A DNA stretch of 64,000 nt from Vibrio cortegadensis (GCF_024347395.1 NZ_AP025472.1:2480001-2544000); one strand, 5' to 3'. Shown: positions 46,721-56,921, counted from the first letter of the stretch. Made by a program: numbers and translations. The notes: generated from the letters alone by a model not told the origin.

Positions 46721-48403
46721 ATGGAATTGGTTTTATCTCTGCTTCAGCAGATGTGTGTTTACCTTGTACTGGCCTACATGCTAAGTAAAACACCCATTTT
46801 TTTGCCTCTACTGAACATCTCATCTCGTTTCAGTCATAAGTTCAGTTGCTACGTTTTATTCTCCCTTTTTTGTATCATGGGCACCTATTTCGGTTTGCAG
46901 ATCAACGATGCGATAGCCAATACCAGAGCCATTGGCGCGGTAATGGGCGGGCTATTTGGAGGCCCAATTGTCGGATTTGCTGTCGGTCTAACTGGCGGAA
47001 TACACCGTTATACATTAGGTGGATTTACCGATGTAGCTTGTGCCATTTCAACGACAGCTGAAGGCTTAATTGGCGGACTACTGCATATTTACTTAGTACG
47101 TAAAGATAAGAGCGAGCAACTGTTTAATCCGGTGGTGGTATTTAGCATCACTCTGGTTGCGGAAATTGTTCAAATGCTGCTGCTTCTATTGGTCGCTAAA
47201 CCTTTCGACCAAGCTTATGCTCTCGTCTCTGATATTGCAGCACCAATGATCATCGCAAACTCCGTTGGTGCAGCCCTTTTCATGAGTATCCTTCAGGACA
47301 GGAAAACCATTTTTGAAAAATATTCAGCCACTTTCTCACGTCGAGCACTCTCGATTGCAGATCGCTCTGTCGGCATTTTGCACACCGGGTTCAACTCCGA
47401 AAATGCAGAAAAAATTGCTCGTATCGTTTACGAAGAGACCAACGTCGGCGCTGTCGCCATCACAGATAAAGAGAAAATTCTCGCGTTTGTCGGCATTGGC
47501 GATGATCACCATAAACCCAATACTGTCATATCTTCTCAATGCACCCTCTCCTCTATGGAGAAAAACGATATTATCTATTTAGATGGGACAGAAAATCCTT
47601 ACCAGTGCTCAATTTCTTCTGAATGTAAACTTGGTTCAGCACTCATTATCCCTCTGAGAGCAGGAAGCGAGGTGGTTGGAACCATTAAGTTGTATGAACC
47701 TCGTAGGAAACTCTTCTCGACGATTAATATGTCGATGGCAGAAGGGATTGCCCAACTTCTTTCAAGCCAGATCCTTTATTGTGACTATCAACAGCAGCAG
47801 ACCTTACTCACTCAAGCGGAGATCAAATTGCTGCACGCACAAGTTAACCCGCATTTTCTGTTTAATGCACTTAATACCATTAGTGCGATCACGCGCAGAG
47901 ATCCAGACAAAGCACGAGAACTCATACAGCACCTTTCACACTTCTTCCGTAGCAACTTAAAGCAGAATATCGAGACGGTGACGCTGAAAGATGAGTTGGC
48001 ACACGTCAATGCATACCTAACCATAGAAAAGGCGAGATTTACCGATAGGTTAGAGGTTGAATTTGATATCGAGCCTAGGTTACTGGAAGTCAAAATCCCT
48101 AGTTTTACTCTGCAACCTTTAGTCGAAAACGCGATTAAACACGGTATTTCAAATTTACTGGAAGGTGGCTGCGTCAAGATTTATAGCCAACAATGTAAGC
48201 AGGGCTATCAAATTGTGGTGGAGGATAATGCGGGAGCTTATGTTAAACCGGAGTCTGATCACTCGGGGTTAGGCTTAGATATTGTAAGCAAACGCCTCAC
48301 CAATAAGTTGGGCCGTGACATAACACTAAAAATAGAAGTAAAACCACAGCACTACACTCGAATGAGCTTTATCATTCTTCCTTCAAATCAAGCTGACCAT
48401 TAA
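46721..48403 (+). CDS. btsS: LytS-type sensor histidine kinase BtsS
   Basis: BtsS is the membrane sensor of the BtsS/BtsR system, a high-affinity extracellular pyruvate receptor in E. coli. From the ATG at 46721 (AGGTGA six bases upstream) it is 560 aa. It has a 5TM-LytS sensor with about six membrane segments (1-205, including NTRAIGAVMGGLFGGPIVG), a GAF-like domain (about 225-350), and a His_kinase domain with the phospho-acceptor motif QVNPHFLFNALNTI (near 380). The HATPase domain has VENAIKHG. It aligns by eye over its whole length with E. coli BtsS (YehU). btsR follows 9 bp later. Confidence 0.93.
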   Translation: MELVLSLLQQMCVYLVLAYMLSKTPIFLPLLNISSRFSHKFSCYVLFSLFCIMGTYFGLQINDAIANTRAIGAVMGGLFGGPIVGFAVGLTGGIHRYTLGGFTDVACAISTTAEGLIGGLLHIYLVRKDKSEQLFNPVVVFSITLVAEIVQMLLLLLVAKPFDQAYALVSDIAAPMIIANSVGAALFMSILQDRKTIFEKYSATFSRRALSIADRSVGILHTGFNSENAEKIARIVYEETNVGAVAITDKEKILAFVGIGDDHHKPNTVISSQCTLSSMEKNDIIYLDGTENPYQCSISSECKLGSALIIPLRAGSEVVGTIKLYEPRRKLFSTINMSMAEGIAQLLSSQILYCDYQQQQTLLTQAEIKLLHAQVNPHFLFNALNTISAITRRDPDKARELIQHLSHFFRSNLKQNIETVTLKDELAHVNAYLTIEKARFTDRLEVEFDIEPRLLEVKIPSFTLQPLVENAIKHGISNLLEGGCVKIYSQQCKQGYQIVVEDNAGAYVKPESDHSGLGLDIVSKRLTNKLGRDITLKIEVKPQHYTRMSFIILPSNQADH

Positions 48404-48412
48404 GGCGATTGA

Positions 48413-49144
48413 ATGTTAACTGCACTTGTCATAGATGATGAACTTTTTGCTCGGGAAGAGCTTGCAGAGTTACTGGCACAAACGGGCGAAATTGATGTCG
48501 TCGATCTTGCAAGCAACGCTATCGAAGGCCTACAGAAGATCAACAGTTTGAAACCTGATGTGGTTTTTCTCGATATTCAGATGCCTCAGATTTCAGGTAT
48601 CGAACTGTTGAGCATGCTGGATCCTGACACCATGCCAACGGTGGTGTTTGTGACGGCTTTTGATCAATACGCAATACAAGCTTTTGAAGATAATGCTTTT
48701 GATTATCTTTTGAAACCTGTCGATCCTTGCCGCCTAAAGAAAACCGTTTCTCGTCTCGTTAAAGTTGCCCGTTTTAACGCTCAATCCGAGCCACAAAACA
48801 TCGCTGCGATTGCTCCCACGCACTTAGACCAGATTCCTTGTGTTGGACATAATCGTATTATGATCATTGCTACAGAAAACGTTGAATGTGCCTATAGTGA
48901 TATCAGTGGTGTACATGTTAGGACGCAAAACCAAACCGCATCGACTCAGTTAACGCTGAAAAATTTGGAAGAGAAAACTGACTTGATCCGGTGTCACCGC
49001 CAGTATTTGGTCAGCATAAAAGCGATTAAAGAGATCAAACTATTGGAAAATGGATTGGCCGAGATCCTCACACTGACGGATTATGAAATTCCAGTCAGTC
49101 GACGGTTTTTAAAAGCTCTGAAAGAGACCCTAGGGATCCAGTAG
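48413..49144 (+). CDS. btsR: LytTR response regulator BtsR
   Basis: BtsR is the DNA-binding partner of BtsS. The 243-aa protein has a receiver domain (about 1-120) with the acidic pair DDE near the start, phospho-acceptor Asp in DVVFLDIQMPQISG (near D54) and FDYLLKPVDP. A C-terminal LytTR domain follows (about 140-243, RCHRQYLVSIKAIKEIKLLENG...VPVSRR type). In E. coli BtsR activates the CstA-family gene btsT; here a CstA-family gene with matching repeat sites lies directly upstream. It forms an operon with btsS and is followed by a terminator. Confidence 0.93.
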   Translation: MLTALVIDDELFAREELAELLAQTGEIDVVDLASNAIEGLQKINSLKPDVVFLDIQMPQISGIELLSMLDPDTMPTVVFVTAFDQYAIQAFEDNAFDYLLKPVDPCRLKKTVSRLVKVARFNAQSEPQNIAAIAPTHLDQIPCVGHNRIMIIATENVECAYSDISGVHVRTQNQTASTQLTLKNLEEKTDLIRCHRQYLVSIKAIKEIKLLENGLAEILTLTDYEIPVSRRFLKALKETLGIQ

Positions 49145-49194
49145 ACGTTTTGATACGTTTAGATCAGATTCAGTCAATTTAAACCCATAAAAAA

Positions 49195-49216
49195 GCGACC
49201 TCAAATAGGGTCGCCT
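49195..49216. terminator. Terminator between convergent btsR and ispH
   Basis: A stem GCGACC / GGTCGC (7-nt loop) is flanked by AAAAA upstream and CTTTT downstream, so it can work in both directions. Confidence 0.75.
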
Positions 49217-49239
49217 TTTACAATCATAATGAAATGCAA

Positions 49240-50196
49240 TTAATCAATCTGCTTGATTTGTAACTCTTTTGGCACTTCAAAGAACATATTCTCTTCACGA
49301 CCAGAGACCTCTTCAATGCTCTGAGCGCCGAGTTCTTGAATGCGATCTAGGATCTGTTTCACCAACTCTTCAGGTGCCGATGCTCCCGCCGTCACACCTA
49401 TTTTCAATTTAGCCTCAAACCACTCAGGGTTAATATCTTCAGGGCAATCAATTAAGTAGCCTGGAGTGCCTAGCTTTTCAGCTAACTCTTTCAAACGGGT
49501 AGAATTTGATGAGTTTTTAGAGCCGACGACAACGACTACATCAACGTCTTCCGCTAGTTCACGAACCGCATCTTGACGGTTTTGAGTCGCGTAACAAATG
49601 TCATCTTTACGCGGCCCTTGGATCTCAGGGAATACTTCACGCAACTTCTCAATCACGTCAGACGTTTCATCTACAGATAGGGTCGTTTGGCTCACATAGT
49701 GCAAGTGACTCGGATCGTTGACGACGAGTTTCTCTACATCTTCTGGCTTCTCGACTAAATACATCCCACCCGTTTGGCTGGCGTACTGCCCCATTGTGCC
49801 TTCGACTTCTGGATGTCCAGCGTGACCAATGAGCACCACTTCCATATTCTTACGGCTTGCACGAGCCACTTCCATATGCACTTTGGTCACCAGAGGACAA
49901 GTCGCATCAAAGACCGTAAGCTCTCGCTCTTTAGCTTCTTGTCGAACCGCTTGCGATACACCATGAGCTGAAAAAATCACAATATTATCGTCTGGCACTT
50001 CATTCAGTTCTTCGACAAAAATGGCACCACGCTGCTTTAACCCTTCAACCACAAAACGGTTATGCACCACTTCATGGCGAACATAAATCGGCGGCTGATA
50101 CAGTTCAAGTGCGCGCTCAACGATACTAATGGCACGATCCACTCCGGCACAAAAACCTCGTGGATTGGCTAACATGATTTTCATTTCATTGCTCAT
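49240..50196 (-). CDS. ispH: 4-hydroxy-3-methylbut-2-enyl diphosphate reductase IspH
   Basis: IspH is the last enzyme of the MEP isoprenoid pathway, a [4Fe-4S] protein making IPP and DMAPP. The 318-aa protein has the three cluster cysteines in NPRGFCAGVDRAI, FDATCPLVTKVH and DDICYATQNRQ, the active-site glutamate region HAGHPEVEGTMGQ, and GASAPEELV near the end. It lies 44 bp after fkpB, as in the enteric ribF-ileS-lspA-fkpB-ispH block. Confidence 0.97.
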   Translation of the reverse strand: MSNEMKIMLANPRGFCAGVDRAISIVERALELYQPPIYVRHEVVHNRFVVEGLKQRGAIFVEELNEVPDDNIVIFSAHGVSQAVRQEAKERELTVFDATCPLVTKVHMEVARASRKNMEVVLIGHAGHPEVEGTMGQYASQTGGMYLVEKPEDVEKLVVNDPSHLHYVSQTTLSVDETSDVIEKLREVFPEIQGPRKDDICYATQNRQDAVRELAEDVDVVVVVGSKNSSNSTRLKELAEKLGTPGYLIDCPEDINPEWFEAKLKIGVTAGASAPEELVKQILDRIQELGAQSIEEVSGREENMFFEVPKELQIKQID

Positions 50197-50240
50197 GGGT
50201 ATTATCTTATTTGGTCGGCTATTTTACGTTAAACGATGAG

Positions 50241-50672
50241 TTACTCAACAGACAAAATTTCAACTTCAAAAGTGACATCTTGCCCTGCCAGTGGATGGTT
50301 AAAATCCACCGTCACTGAATCGCCCGCAATATCGGCGATGATACCAGGAATTTCCATACCATCCGGCCCACTAAACGCCATGATAGTGCCAACTTCAACC
50401 TCTGCATCACCAACAAATTTAGCTCTGTCCATATGATGGATATTGTCTGGGTTTGGCATGCCAAAAGCATCTTCAGCTTTAAGCTCTATCGCTTGCTTCT
50501 CACCCACTTGAAGCCCGATTAAACACTGCTCAAAACTGTCACTTAGGCTACCATCTCCGATAACAAGTTTCGCTGGCTTATCCATGCTATGTGTACTATC
50601 AGCAACAGAACCATCACTCAGTTTAATCGTAAAATGCAGGGTTACTGCGCTCTCTTTTTGTATTGTTGTCAC
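50241..50672 (-). CDS. fkpB: FKBP-type peptidyl-prolyl isomerase FkpB (SlpA)
   Basis: This is a SlyD-like two-domain FKBP prolyl isomerase/chaperone. I place the start at the GTG at 50672 because AAGGAAG lies seven bases upstream; the next upstream frame start (50693) has no such site. The 143-aa protein has the FKBP core with the inserted IF flap: TLHFTIKLSDGSVADST at the start, LIGLQVGEKQAIELKAEDAFG, and GIIADIAGDSVTVDFNHPLAGQDVTFEVEIL at the end. It lies in the lspA-fkpB-ispH block. Confidence 0.93.
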   Translation of the reverse strand: MTTIQKESAVTLHFTIKLSDGSVADSTHSMDKPAKLVIGDGSLSDSFEQCLIGLQVGEKQAIELKAEDAFGMPNPDNIHHMDRAKFVGDAEVEVGTIMAFSGPDGMEIPGIIADIAGDSVTVDFNHPLAGQDVTFEVEILSVE

Positions 50673-50738
50673 GTTGGTTCTTCCTTGGGTCAATTTAATG
50701 TTCGTTATTGTTTTTATACGTTTAACTTAAATAACAAA

Positions 50739-50769
50739 AAGCGCCGACCGAATCAACGGACAGCGCTTA
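50739..50769 (-). terminator. Hairpin between lspA and fkpB
   Basis: On the minus strand AAGCGC...GCGCTT with an inner CCG/CGG pairing is followed by TTTTTG. It would separate lspA from fkpB, so fkpB-ispH may have a promoter in 50673-50738 or depend on read-through. Confidence 0.65.
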
Positions 50770-50796
50770 AGGTTATTCTAATTTTGAGCGAGGCGG

Positions 50797-51297
50797 TTAC
50801 TTTGCATCGTCTTTTTTACGAAAACCATCAAGGATGATCATCGCAGCGCCAACACAAATCGTAGAGTCCGCTAAATTAAAGGCCGGCCAATGATACGTTC
50901 CCCAAAAGAAATCAAGATAATCGACAACAAAACCATGAACAACTCGATCAAATACATTGCCGACTGCACCACCAATAATCATGGCGTAAGCAATATTGTT
51001 CCATTTATCTTTTGCAGGTAACTTACTCATCCAATAGGTGAGCATTGCCGTTACAGCAAAAGCGATACCAGTAAACAACCAACGTTGCCAACCCGCTTGA
51101 TCACTCAAAAAGCTAAACGCAGCACCGTAGTTATGCACATACAAAAAATTAAAGAAGGGCAATACTTCAATGCGATTCGCCCAGCCATAACCAATGTTAT
51201 CCATCACGAATAATTTGATGCTAATGTCGGCAATAAAGATCAGTACAGCAAGCCATAACCAACGAACACCAGACTGTTTCAATGTTACTTCTGTCAT
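50797..51297 (-). CDS. lspA: Prolipoprotein signal peptidase LspA
   Basis: LspA is an inner-membrane aspartyl protease (signal peptidase II) that removes the signal peptide of lipidated prolipoproteins such as BamD. I start at the ATG at 51297 (AGGA seven bases upstream, 166 aa); a TTG at 51315 is less likely. Four membrane segments are visible (about 12-30, 62-84, 90-108, 130-152). The two catalytic Asp residues are in GGAVGNVFDRVV and FNLADSTICVG. It lies downstream of ileS on the same strand. Confidence 0.95.
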   Translation of the reverse strand: MTEVTLKQSGVRWLWLAVLIFIADISIKLFVMDNIGYGWANRIEVLPFFNFLYVHNYGAAFSFLSDQAGWQRWLFTGIAFAVTAMLTYWMSKLPAKDKWNNIAYAMIIGGAVGNVFDRVVHGFVVDYLDFFWGTYHWPAFNLADSTICVGAAMIILDGFRKKDDAK

Positions 51298-51316
51298 TCC
51301 AAATCCTAAAAACAAC

Positions 51317-51334
51317 CCCAGTAAATACTGGGGC
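51317..51334 (-). terminator. Hairpin between ileS and lspA
   Basis: On the minus strand the perfect stem CCCCAGTA / TACTGGGG (2-nt loop) is followed by TTGTTTTT. It lies about 50 bp after the ileS stop and 20 bp before the lspA start, and probably attenuates rather than fully separates the two genes. Confidence 0.65.
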
Positions 51335-51381
51335 TGCTAAATAGATTAAAAGTTCAATGCAATCGTAAATAATTGAATTGG

Positions 51382-54240
51382 TTAAGCGTATTTACGCTCT
51401 TCACCTTCACCAGATACGTTTGTTGCACAGCGACCACATACTTTCTCGTGACCTTCGATTGTGCCGACATCTGATGTATGGTGCCAACAACGATCACACT
51501 TCTCAGCTTCTGTTGCCGCGACTTCTACGAATAGACCTTCAACATCAGTAGCGTGTGCACTGTCTGTTTTTTCGCTTAGCGCTTTCACTTGTGCTTTAGA
51601 CGTTAGCAATACAAAACGCAGTTCATCTTCTAGCTTGTTAATGGTTGCCGCTAGAGCATCATCAGCGTAAAGCGTCACTTCAGCTTGAAGTGAACCACCA
51701 ATGGTTTTCTCTTTACGAGCATCTTCTAGAAGTTTGTTTACTGCGCCACGAACGCCTTGGATTTCAGTCCAAAATTCGTTGTTCAGCGCTTCTTCTTCAG
51801 ATAGAGCAACTAAACCGTCAAACCATTCGCCAGTGAATACAAACTTATCACGTGTGCCTGGCATTTCGTTCCAGATTTCATCAGCAGTGAATGACATGAT
51901 TGGAGCCATCCAACGAACCAATGCTTCTACGATGTAGTAAAGCGCTGATTGGCAGCTGCGTTGAGCGTGTCCGCCCAATTTCGCAGTGTACTGACGGTCT
52001 TTGATTACGTCTAAGTAGAAAGAACCCATTTCGATAGAGCAGAACTGCATAAGACGTTGTGTTACGCCGTGTGTGTTGTACTCACCGTATGCTGCAACAA
52101 TCTCTTCTTGTGCTGCGAATGCACGACCCACAGCCCAACGATCCAGAGCAACCATCTCTTCAACTGGCACTAAATCAGTTTCAGGGTTGAAGCCGTTTAG
52201 GTTTGCTAGGAAGAAACGTGCTGTGTTACGAATACGACGGTAAGCATCCGCTGAACGCTTAAGGATTTCATCAGAAACCGCAACTTCGCCAGTGTAGTCT
52301 GTTGAAGCAACCCACAGACGCAGAATATCCGCACCTAGTTTGTTGGTTACATCTTTAGGCGCGACAACATTACCGATAGATTTAGACATCTTACGGCCGT
52401 TACCATCTACCACGAAACCATGCGTAAGCACTTGCTTGTAAGGCGCTACGTCTTTCATCGCGATAGATGAAATCAGTGAAGACTGGAACCAGCCACGGTG
52501 TTGATCTGAACCTTCAAGGTAAAGATCAGCGCTGTGAGTTCTCTCTTCATTAGGGAAGTTGTACTCTTCACGAGAATCCACAACAGAGAAGTGCGTCACA
52601 CCAGAGTCGAACCATACGTCTAGCGTATCCATGACTTTTTCGTACTTATCAGCGTCTTCTGCGCCCATAAGTTCAGCTGTGTCAACATCCCACCAAGCTT
52701 GAATGCCTTTCTCTTCAACAAGCTTCGCTACTTTTTCAATAAGCGCTGGGCTATCTGGGTGAAGTTCTGACGTCTCTTTGTGAACGAACAGAGCAATTGG
52801 TACACCCCAAGTACGTTGACGAGAGATACACCACTCAGGGCGACCTTCAACCATACCTTCGATGCGGCTTTGACCCCATTCAGGCAACCACTCAACACTC
52901 TTAATTGACTCTAGTGCTTTTGCACGTAGGCCAGCTTGATCCATTGAGATGAACCATTGTGGTGTTGCACGGAAAATGATTGGCGTTTTGTGTCTCCAGC
53001 AATGTGGGTAGCTGTGCTCATAAGCGTGGTGGTGCAGTAATGCGCCTTTCTCTTTCAATACTTCTAGTACTGAATCGTTCGCTTTAAACACGTGCTGACC
53101 AGCAAATAGCTCTGTATCTGGTAGATAAACACCATTTGAGCCAACTGGGTTTGCGATTTCTAGGTCGTATTTTTTACCAACCACGAAATCTTCTTGACCA
53201 TGGCCAGGAGCGGTATGAACCACACCAGTACCAGAATCAGTTGTTACGTGATCACCCAGAACAGCAGGAACCGTGAAATCGTAGAATGGGTGGTTGAATT
53301 GAGTAAGCTCAAGATCCGCACCGCTTGCAAAACCAAGGTTATGGAAGTGTGCAATACCAGCACGATCCATCACATCTTTTGCTAATTCAGAAGCCACAAT
53401 AATACGTTGAGCCGCTTGCTCTTCCGTTGCTTCGACTTGAACCATTACGTATTCAAGATCTTCACGCAGACAAACTGCACGGTTAGCCGGTAGCGTCCAA
53501 GGCGTTGTTGTCCAGATAACAATAGAAAGCTCACCTTCACCAGCGTGATCGCCAGCCAGAGAGAATTTACCTACTGTTGCAGCTTCGTCTGCCGCAAGGA
53601 ATTTAACGTCAATTGATGGCGATACTTTATCTTTATATTCAACTTCAGCTTCGGCTAACGCACTGCCACAATCTGTACACCAGTGAACAGGTTTGAAACC
53701 TTTCAGTAAGTGACCTTGATCAGCGATTTTACCAAGAGAACGGATGATGTTCGCTTCAGTACCAAAGTCCATAGTGCGGTATGGCTTATCCCACTCGCCC
53801 ATGATACCTAAACGTTTAAAGCTCTCTTTCTGACCTTCAACTTGAACAGCAGCGTACTTACGGCACTCTTCACGGAATTCAGAGGCTGTGATCTTCTGAC
53901 CAGGCTTGCCTTTCTTCTTCTCTACCATCAATTCGATTGGTAGACCGTGACAGTCCCAACCAGGGATGTACGGTGCATCAAAACCAGAAAGCGTTTTCGA
54001 TTTAATAATAATGTCTTTAAGAATCTTGTTCAGCGCGTGACCAATATGAATATCACCGTTAGCGTATGGAGGGCCATCGTGTAATACGAAAGATTTTTTA
54101 CCTTTCTTTGCTTTACGGATTTCACCGTAAAGATCTTCTTTATACCAACGCTTAAGCATTTCTGGTTCGCGATTGGCTAAGTTGCCACGCATTGGGAACC
54201 CTGTTTCAGGTAGGTTCAGGGTATCTTTATAATCACTCAT
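51382..54240 (-). CDS. ileS: Isoleucyl-tRNA synthetase IleS
   Basis: IleS is a class-I aminoacyl-tRNA synthetase that charges tRNA-Ile and edits valine. The 952-aa protein has the HIGH motif in PPYANGDIHIGHALNKILKD (near residues 58-77), the CP1 editing domain (about 185-400, with TTTPWTLPANRA and DSGTGVVHTAPGHG) and the KMSKS motif in DGNGRKMSKSIGN. It also has the anticodon-binding domain and a C-terminal zinc finger with CDRCWHH and CGRC. The length is close to the family's. It is 64 bp after ribF, in the usual order. Confidence 0.98.
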   Translation of the reverse strand: MSDYKDTLNLPETGFPMRGNLANREPEMLKRWYKEDLYGEIRKAKKGKKSFVLHDGPPYANGDIHIGHALNKILKDIIIKSKTLSGFDAPYIPGWDCHGLPIELMVEKKKGKPGQKITASEFREECRKYAAVQVEGQKESFKRLGIMGEWDKPYRTMDFGTEANIIRSLGKIADQGHLLKGFKPVHWCTDCGSALAEAEVEYKDKVSPSIDVKFLAADEAATVGKFSLAGDHAGEGELSIVIWTTTPWTLPANRAVCLREDLEYVMVQVEATEEQAAQRIIVASELAKDVMDRAGIAHFHNLGFASGADLELTQFNHPFYDFTVPAVLGDHVTTDSGTGVVHTAPGHGQEDFVVGKKYDLEIANPVGSNGVYLPDTELFAGQHVFKANDSVLEVLKEKGALLHHHAYEHSYPHCWRHKTPIIFRATPQWFISMDQAGLRAKALESIKSVEWLPEWGQSRIEGMVEGRPEWCISRQRTWGVPIALFVHKETSELHPDSPALIEKVAKLVEEKGIQAWWDVDTAELMGAEDADKYEKVMDTLDVWFDSGVTHFSVVDSREEYNFPNEERTHSADLYLEGSDQHRGWFQSSLISSIAMKDVAPYKQVLTHGFVVDGNGRKMSKSIGNVVAPKDVTNKLGADILRLWVASTDYTGEVAVSDEILKRSADAYRRIRNTARFFLANLNGFNPETDLVPVEEMVALDRWAVGRAFAAQEEIVAAYGEYNTHGVTQRLMQFCSIEMGSFYLDVIKDRQYTAKLGGHAQRSCQSALYYIVEALVRWMAPIMSFTADEIWNEMPGTRDKFVFTGEWFDGLVALSEEEALNNEFWTEIQGVRGAVNKLLEDARKEKTIGGSLQAEVTLYADDALAATINKLEDELRFVLLTSKAQVKALSEKTDSAHATDVEGLFVEVAATEAEKCDRCWHHTSDVGTIEGHEKVCGRCATNVSGEGEERKYA

Positions 54241-54304
54241 CGATTCTTAATTCCGTTATATTGGGCGAAGTTTAGACATTATGCTAATCGGTGGAATTGT
54301 CCGA

Positions 54305-55252
54305 TTAACGTTTAGGCTGAAGCAACCACACCCTTGCGGCTTCAGCATCCAATTCTATTTGTTGCTTAAGAGCATCAAATGATTCAAATTTCTTTTCGTC
54401 GCGTAATTTATGCAAAAGCGTTACTTCTAACTGCTTACCGTATAAATCCGCGCTAAAATTAAATAAATGTACTTCTAGTTGCTGACGAACGCCATCAACT
54501 GTTGGCCTTTGACCTATATTTGCTACCCCACCGACAGGCTGTTCTCCAAGACCTAATGCTTGAACAACATACACCCCTGACACTGGAGATACACAGCGTT
54601 TTAATGGGATATTCGCGGTTGGAAAGCCAATGGTTCGGCCTAATTTTCGACCATGAGAAACACGGCCATTAATACTGTATTCTCGGCCAAGCATCTTAGC
54701 CGATGCTTTCATGTCATCTGCGGCTAATGCTTCTCGAATGGCGGTGCTACTGACTCTTTTCTGTAAGCCATTATTTTTAAAACAATAACTTTGAGTACTC
54801 ACGACCTGAAAACCAAACTCCTCTCCTGCTTTTTTGAGCATAGAAAAGTTGCCTTCTCGGCCTTTACCAAAACAAAAATCATCACCAACGACTAGAAATC
54901 TAACACCCAAACGAGTGACCAACAAGTCACGAATAAAGGCTTCTGCCGATAAATTAGCAAAGTACGCATTAAAATTCACACAAAGTAAACGATCTATATC
55001 CAGCTTGCTGAGCTGTACATATTTATCACGCAATCGAGTTAGTCTCGCCGGAGCTTTGTCTTTAGCAAACAATTCCATTGGCTGAGGTTCAAACGTCATG
55101 ACTACCGAAGGTAAACCTAAAACATCTGCTTGTTCAGACACTTGGCTTAAAACTTCTTGATGTCCTAAATGAACACCATCAAAGTTACCGATAGTGAGTA
55201 CACAGCCATGATGCTGCGACTTTATATTATGAATGCCTCGGATCAATTCCAT
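54305..55252 (-). CDS. ribF: Bifunctional riboflavin kinase / FAD synthetase RibF
   Basis: RibF converts riboflavin to FMN and then FAD. The 315-aa protein has an N-terminal FMN adenylyltransferase domain with GNFDGVHLGHQ (near residue 22) and RFLVVGDDFCFGKGREG. Its SSTAIREAL loop precedes the C-terminal riboflavin kinase domain, which carries GRTIGFPTANI (near residue 203) and the VYVV...GGVANIGQRPTV core. It is the first gene of the ribF-ileS-lspA block, 106 bp after murJ on the same strand. Confidence 0.97.
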   Translation of the reverse strand: MELIRGIHNIKSQHHGCVLTIGNFDGVHLGHQEVLSQVSEQADVLGLPSVVMTFEPQPMELFAKDKAPARLTRLRDKYVQLSKLDIDRLLCVNFNAYFANLSAEAFIRDLLVTRLGVRFLVVGDDFCFGKGREGNFSMLKKAGEEFGFQVVSTQSYCFKNNGLQKRVSSTAIREALAADDMKASAKMLGREYSINGRVSHGRKLGRTIGFPTANIPLKRCVSPVSGVYVVQALGLGEQPVGGVANIGQRPTVDGVRQQLEVHLFNFSADLYGKQLEVTLLHKLRDEKKFESFDALKQQIELDAEAARVWLLQPKR

Positions 55253-55358
55253 TTGAATTAACTAAAAACCTATATTTATCATTAAACACTGTATGAAACC
55301 GACGGATTATATACTAATTGTTACGTTTCCACTATTGCTCAGTCAGCATCCAAAACGC

Positions 55359-56921
55359 TTAATCAGTTCCCACTTTTAAGTCTTTCAAGCGCAAACCAAG
55401 AAGTAACACGGTTAATAGATAAGAACCCGCTCCCGCTGCGATCAAATAAACAAGGGTGAGCACTCTCTGGCTAAAGTTCCACGTCAACCAAAGGGACATA
55501 TCATCAAGCAACCAAATCACCGTAGCGACCATAACACCACCAGCAACCATTAACCGCGCGACAAACAGTAATGTTCTCTTTGTGAGGCGATACACGCCCT
55601 GAATATGCAGACCTCGATACAAGAGCGCCATATTGACAAAAGCAGAGAGGGCCGTCGCCATGGCAAGTCCAACATATCCATAGAGTGATGCAAATATGGC
55701 GTTAAATACCATATTGGTCACCATCGCAATAATGCCATATTTAACGGGTGTTTTCGTATCCTGACGTGAGTAATAACCGGGAGCAAGCACCTTAATCAGC
55801 ATGAAATTAAGTAGGCCGGATGCGTAAGCAAGGAGAGAAAGAGAAGCTTGTTGGACATCATGAGGAGAAAACTCTCCACGCATAAACAGAACCATCAACA
55901 TGGGTTTTGCCAATACCATCAGCCCTAGCATTGCTGGTACCCCAAGAAGAGTCACCATTCGAACCCCCCAATCCATCGTGTGGGAGAAGCCTTCACTTTG
56001 AGCATCAACATGTTTACGCGATAACGCAGGCAGTATGACGGTCGCAATCGCGATACCGAATAGCCCTAAAGGAAATTCGAGTAAACGGTCTGAGTAATAA
56101 AGCCAACTGATTGATCCCGTTGCGAGAAAACTGGCAATGAAAGTATCAAACAACAAATTGATCTGACTTACCGACACACCAAATAGCGCTGGGATCATTA
56201 ATGTGCGAATTTTTACCACACCCGGATCATGCCAACCCCATTGAGGTTTAACCAGCATGCCCGCCTTGATAAGAAATGGCAGTTGAAAAAGAAACTGTAC
56301 TAACCCACCTAAAAAAACTCCAATCGCTAATCCAATTTCTGGCTGTTCTAAGTTAGGCGCAAGAAAAAGCGCGCAGCCAATGATCATCACATTCAGAAAA
56401 ACAGGCGTAAATGATGAGACGGCAAACTTACCAAGTGTATTTAAGATCGCTCCAGATAACGCGACAAAAGTAATAAACCATAAATAGGGGAAAGTTATCT
56501 TCAACATGAAGCTTGCTAACTCAAACTTACCGGCATCCGGTCCATCGTTTAGCCAGTCAATAAACCAACCAGCTCCAAACATAGCCGTTACGACCCCAGA
56601 GCCTAAAACGCCGATTAACGTTACGATAGTGACAATGACACCTAATGTACCCGACGCCCTCGCGATAAGTTCTCTAGTCTTATCTTTATCTCCAGAGGCG
56701 TGATATTCCGTTAGAACAGGAACAAAAGCTTGAGAAAACGCACCTTCCGCGAATAAGCGACGTAAAAAGTTAGGAATTTTATTAGCAAAGAAAAACACAT
56801 CGGCACTTGCCCCTGCTCCCATTAAATTGGCTACTACCACGTCGCGAACTAAGCCTAGAACACGAGAAATAAAAGTCATCGCACTTACAATCAAGCCTGA
56901 CTTTAATAGTCGTTTACTCAC
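55359..56921 (-). CDS. murJ: Lipid II flippase MurJ
   Basis: MurJ is an inner-membrane MOP-superfamily transporter that flips lipid II to the periplasmic face. The 520-aa protein has about 14 hydrophobic segments. It shows the family signatures SAMTFISRVLGLVRDVVVA at the start, FANKIPNFLRRLFAEGAFSQAFVPVL (with the conserved Arg residues lining the cavity) and YYSDRLLEFPLGLFGIAIATVILPALS. It is divergent from rpsT across 262 bp. Confidence 0.97.
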   Translation of the reverse strand: MSKRLLKSGLIVSAMTFISRVLGLVRDVVVANLMGAGASADVFFFANKIPNFLRRLFAEGAFSQAFVPVLTEYHASGDKDKTRELIARASGTLGVIVTIVTLIGVLGSGVVTAMFGAGWFIDWLNDGPDAGKFELASFMLKITFPYLWFITFVALSGAILNTLGKFAVSSFTPVFLNVMIIGCALFLAPNLEQPEIGLAIGVFLGGLVQFLFQLPFLIKAGMLVKPQWGWHDPGVVKIRTLMIPALFGVSVSQINLLFDTFIASFLATGSISWLYYSDRLLEFPLGLFGIAIATVILPALSRKHVDAQSEGFSHTMDWGVRMVTLLGVPAMLGLMVLAKPMLMVLFMRGEFSPHDVQQASLSLLAYASGLLNFMLIKVLAPGYYSRQDTKTPVKYGIIAMVTNMVFNAIFASLYGYVGLAMATALSAFVNMALLYRGLHIQGVYRLTKRTLLFVARLMVAGGVMVATVIWLLDDMSLWLTWNFSQRVLTLVYLIAAGAGSYLLTVLLLGLRLKDLKVGTD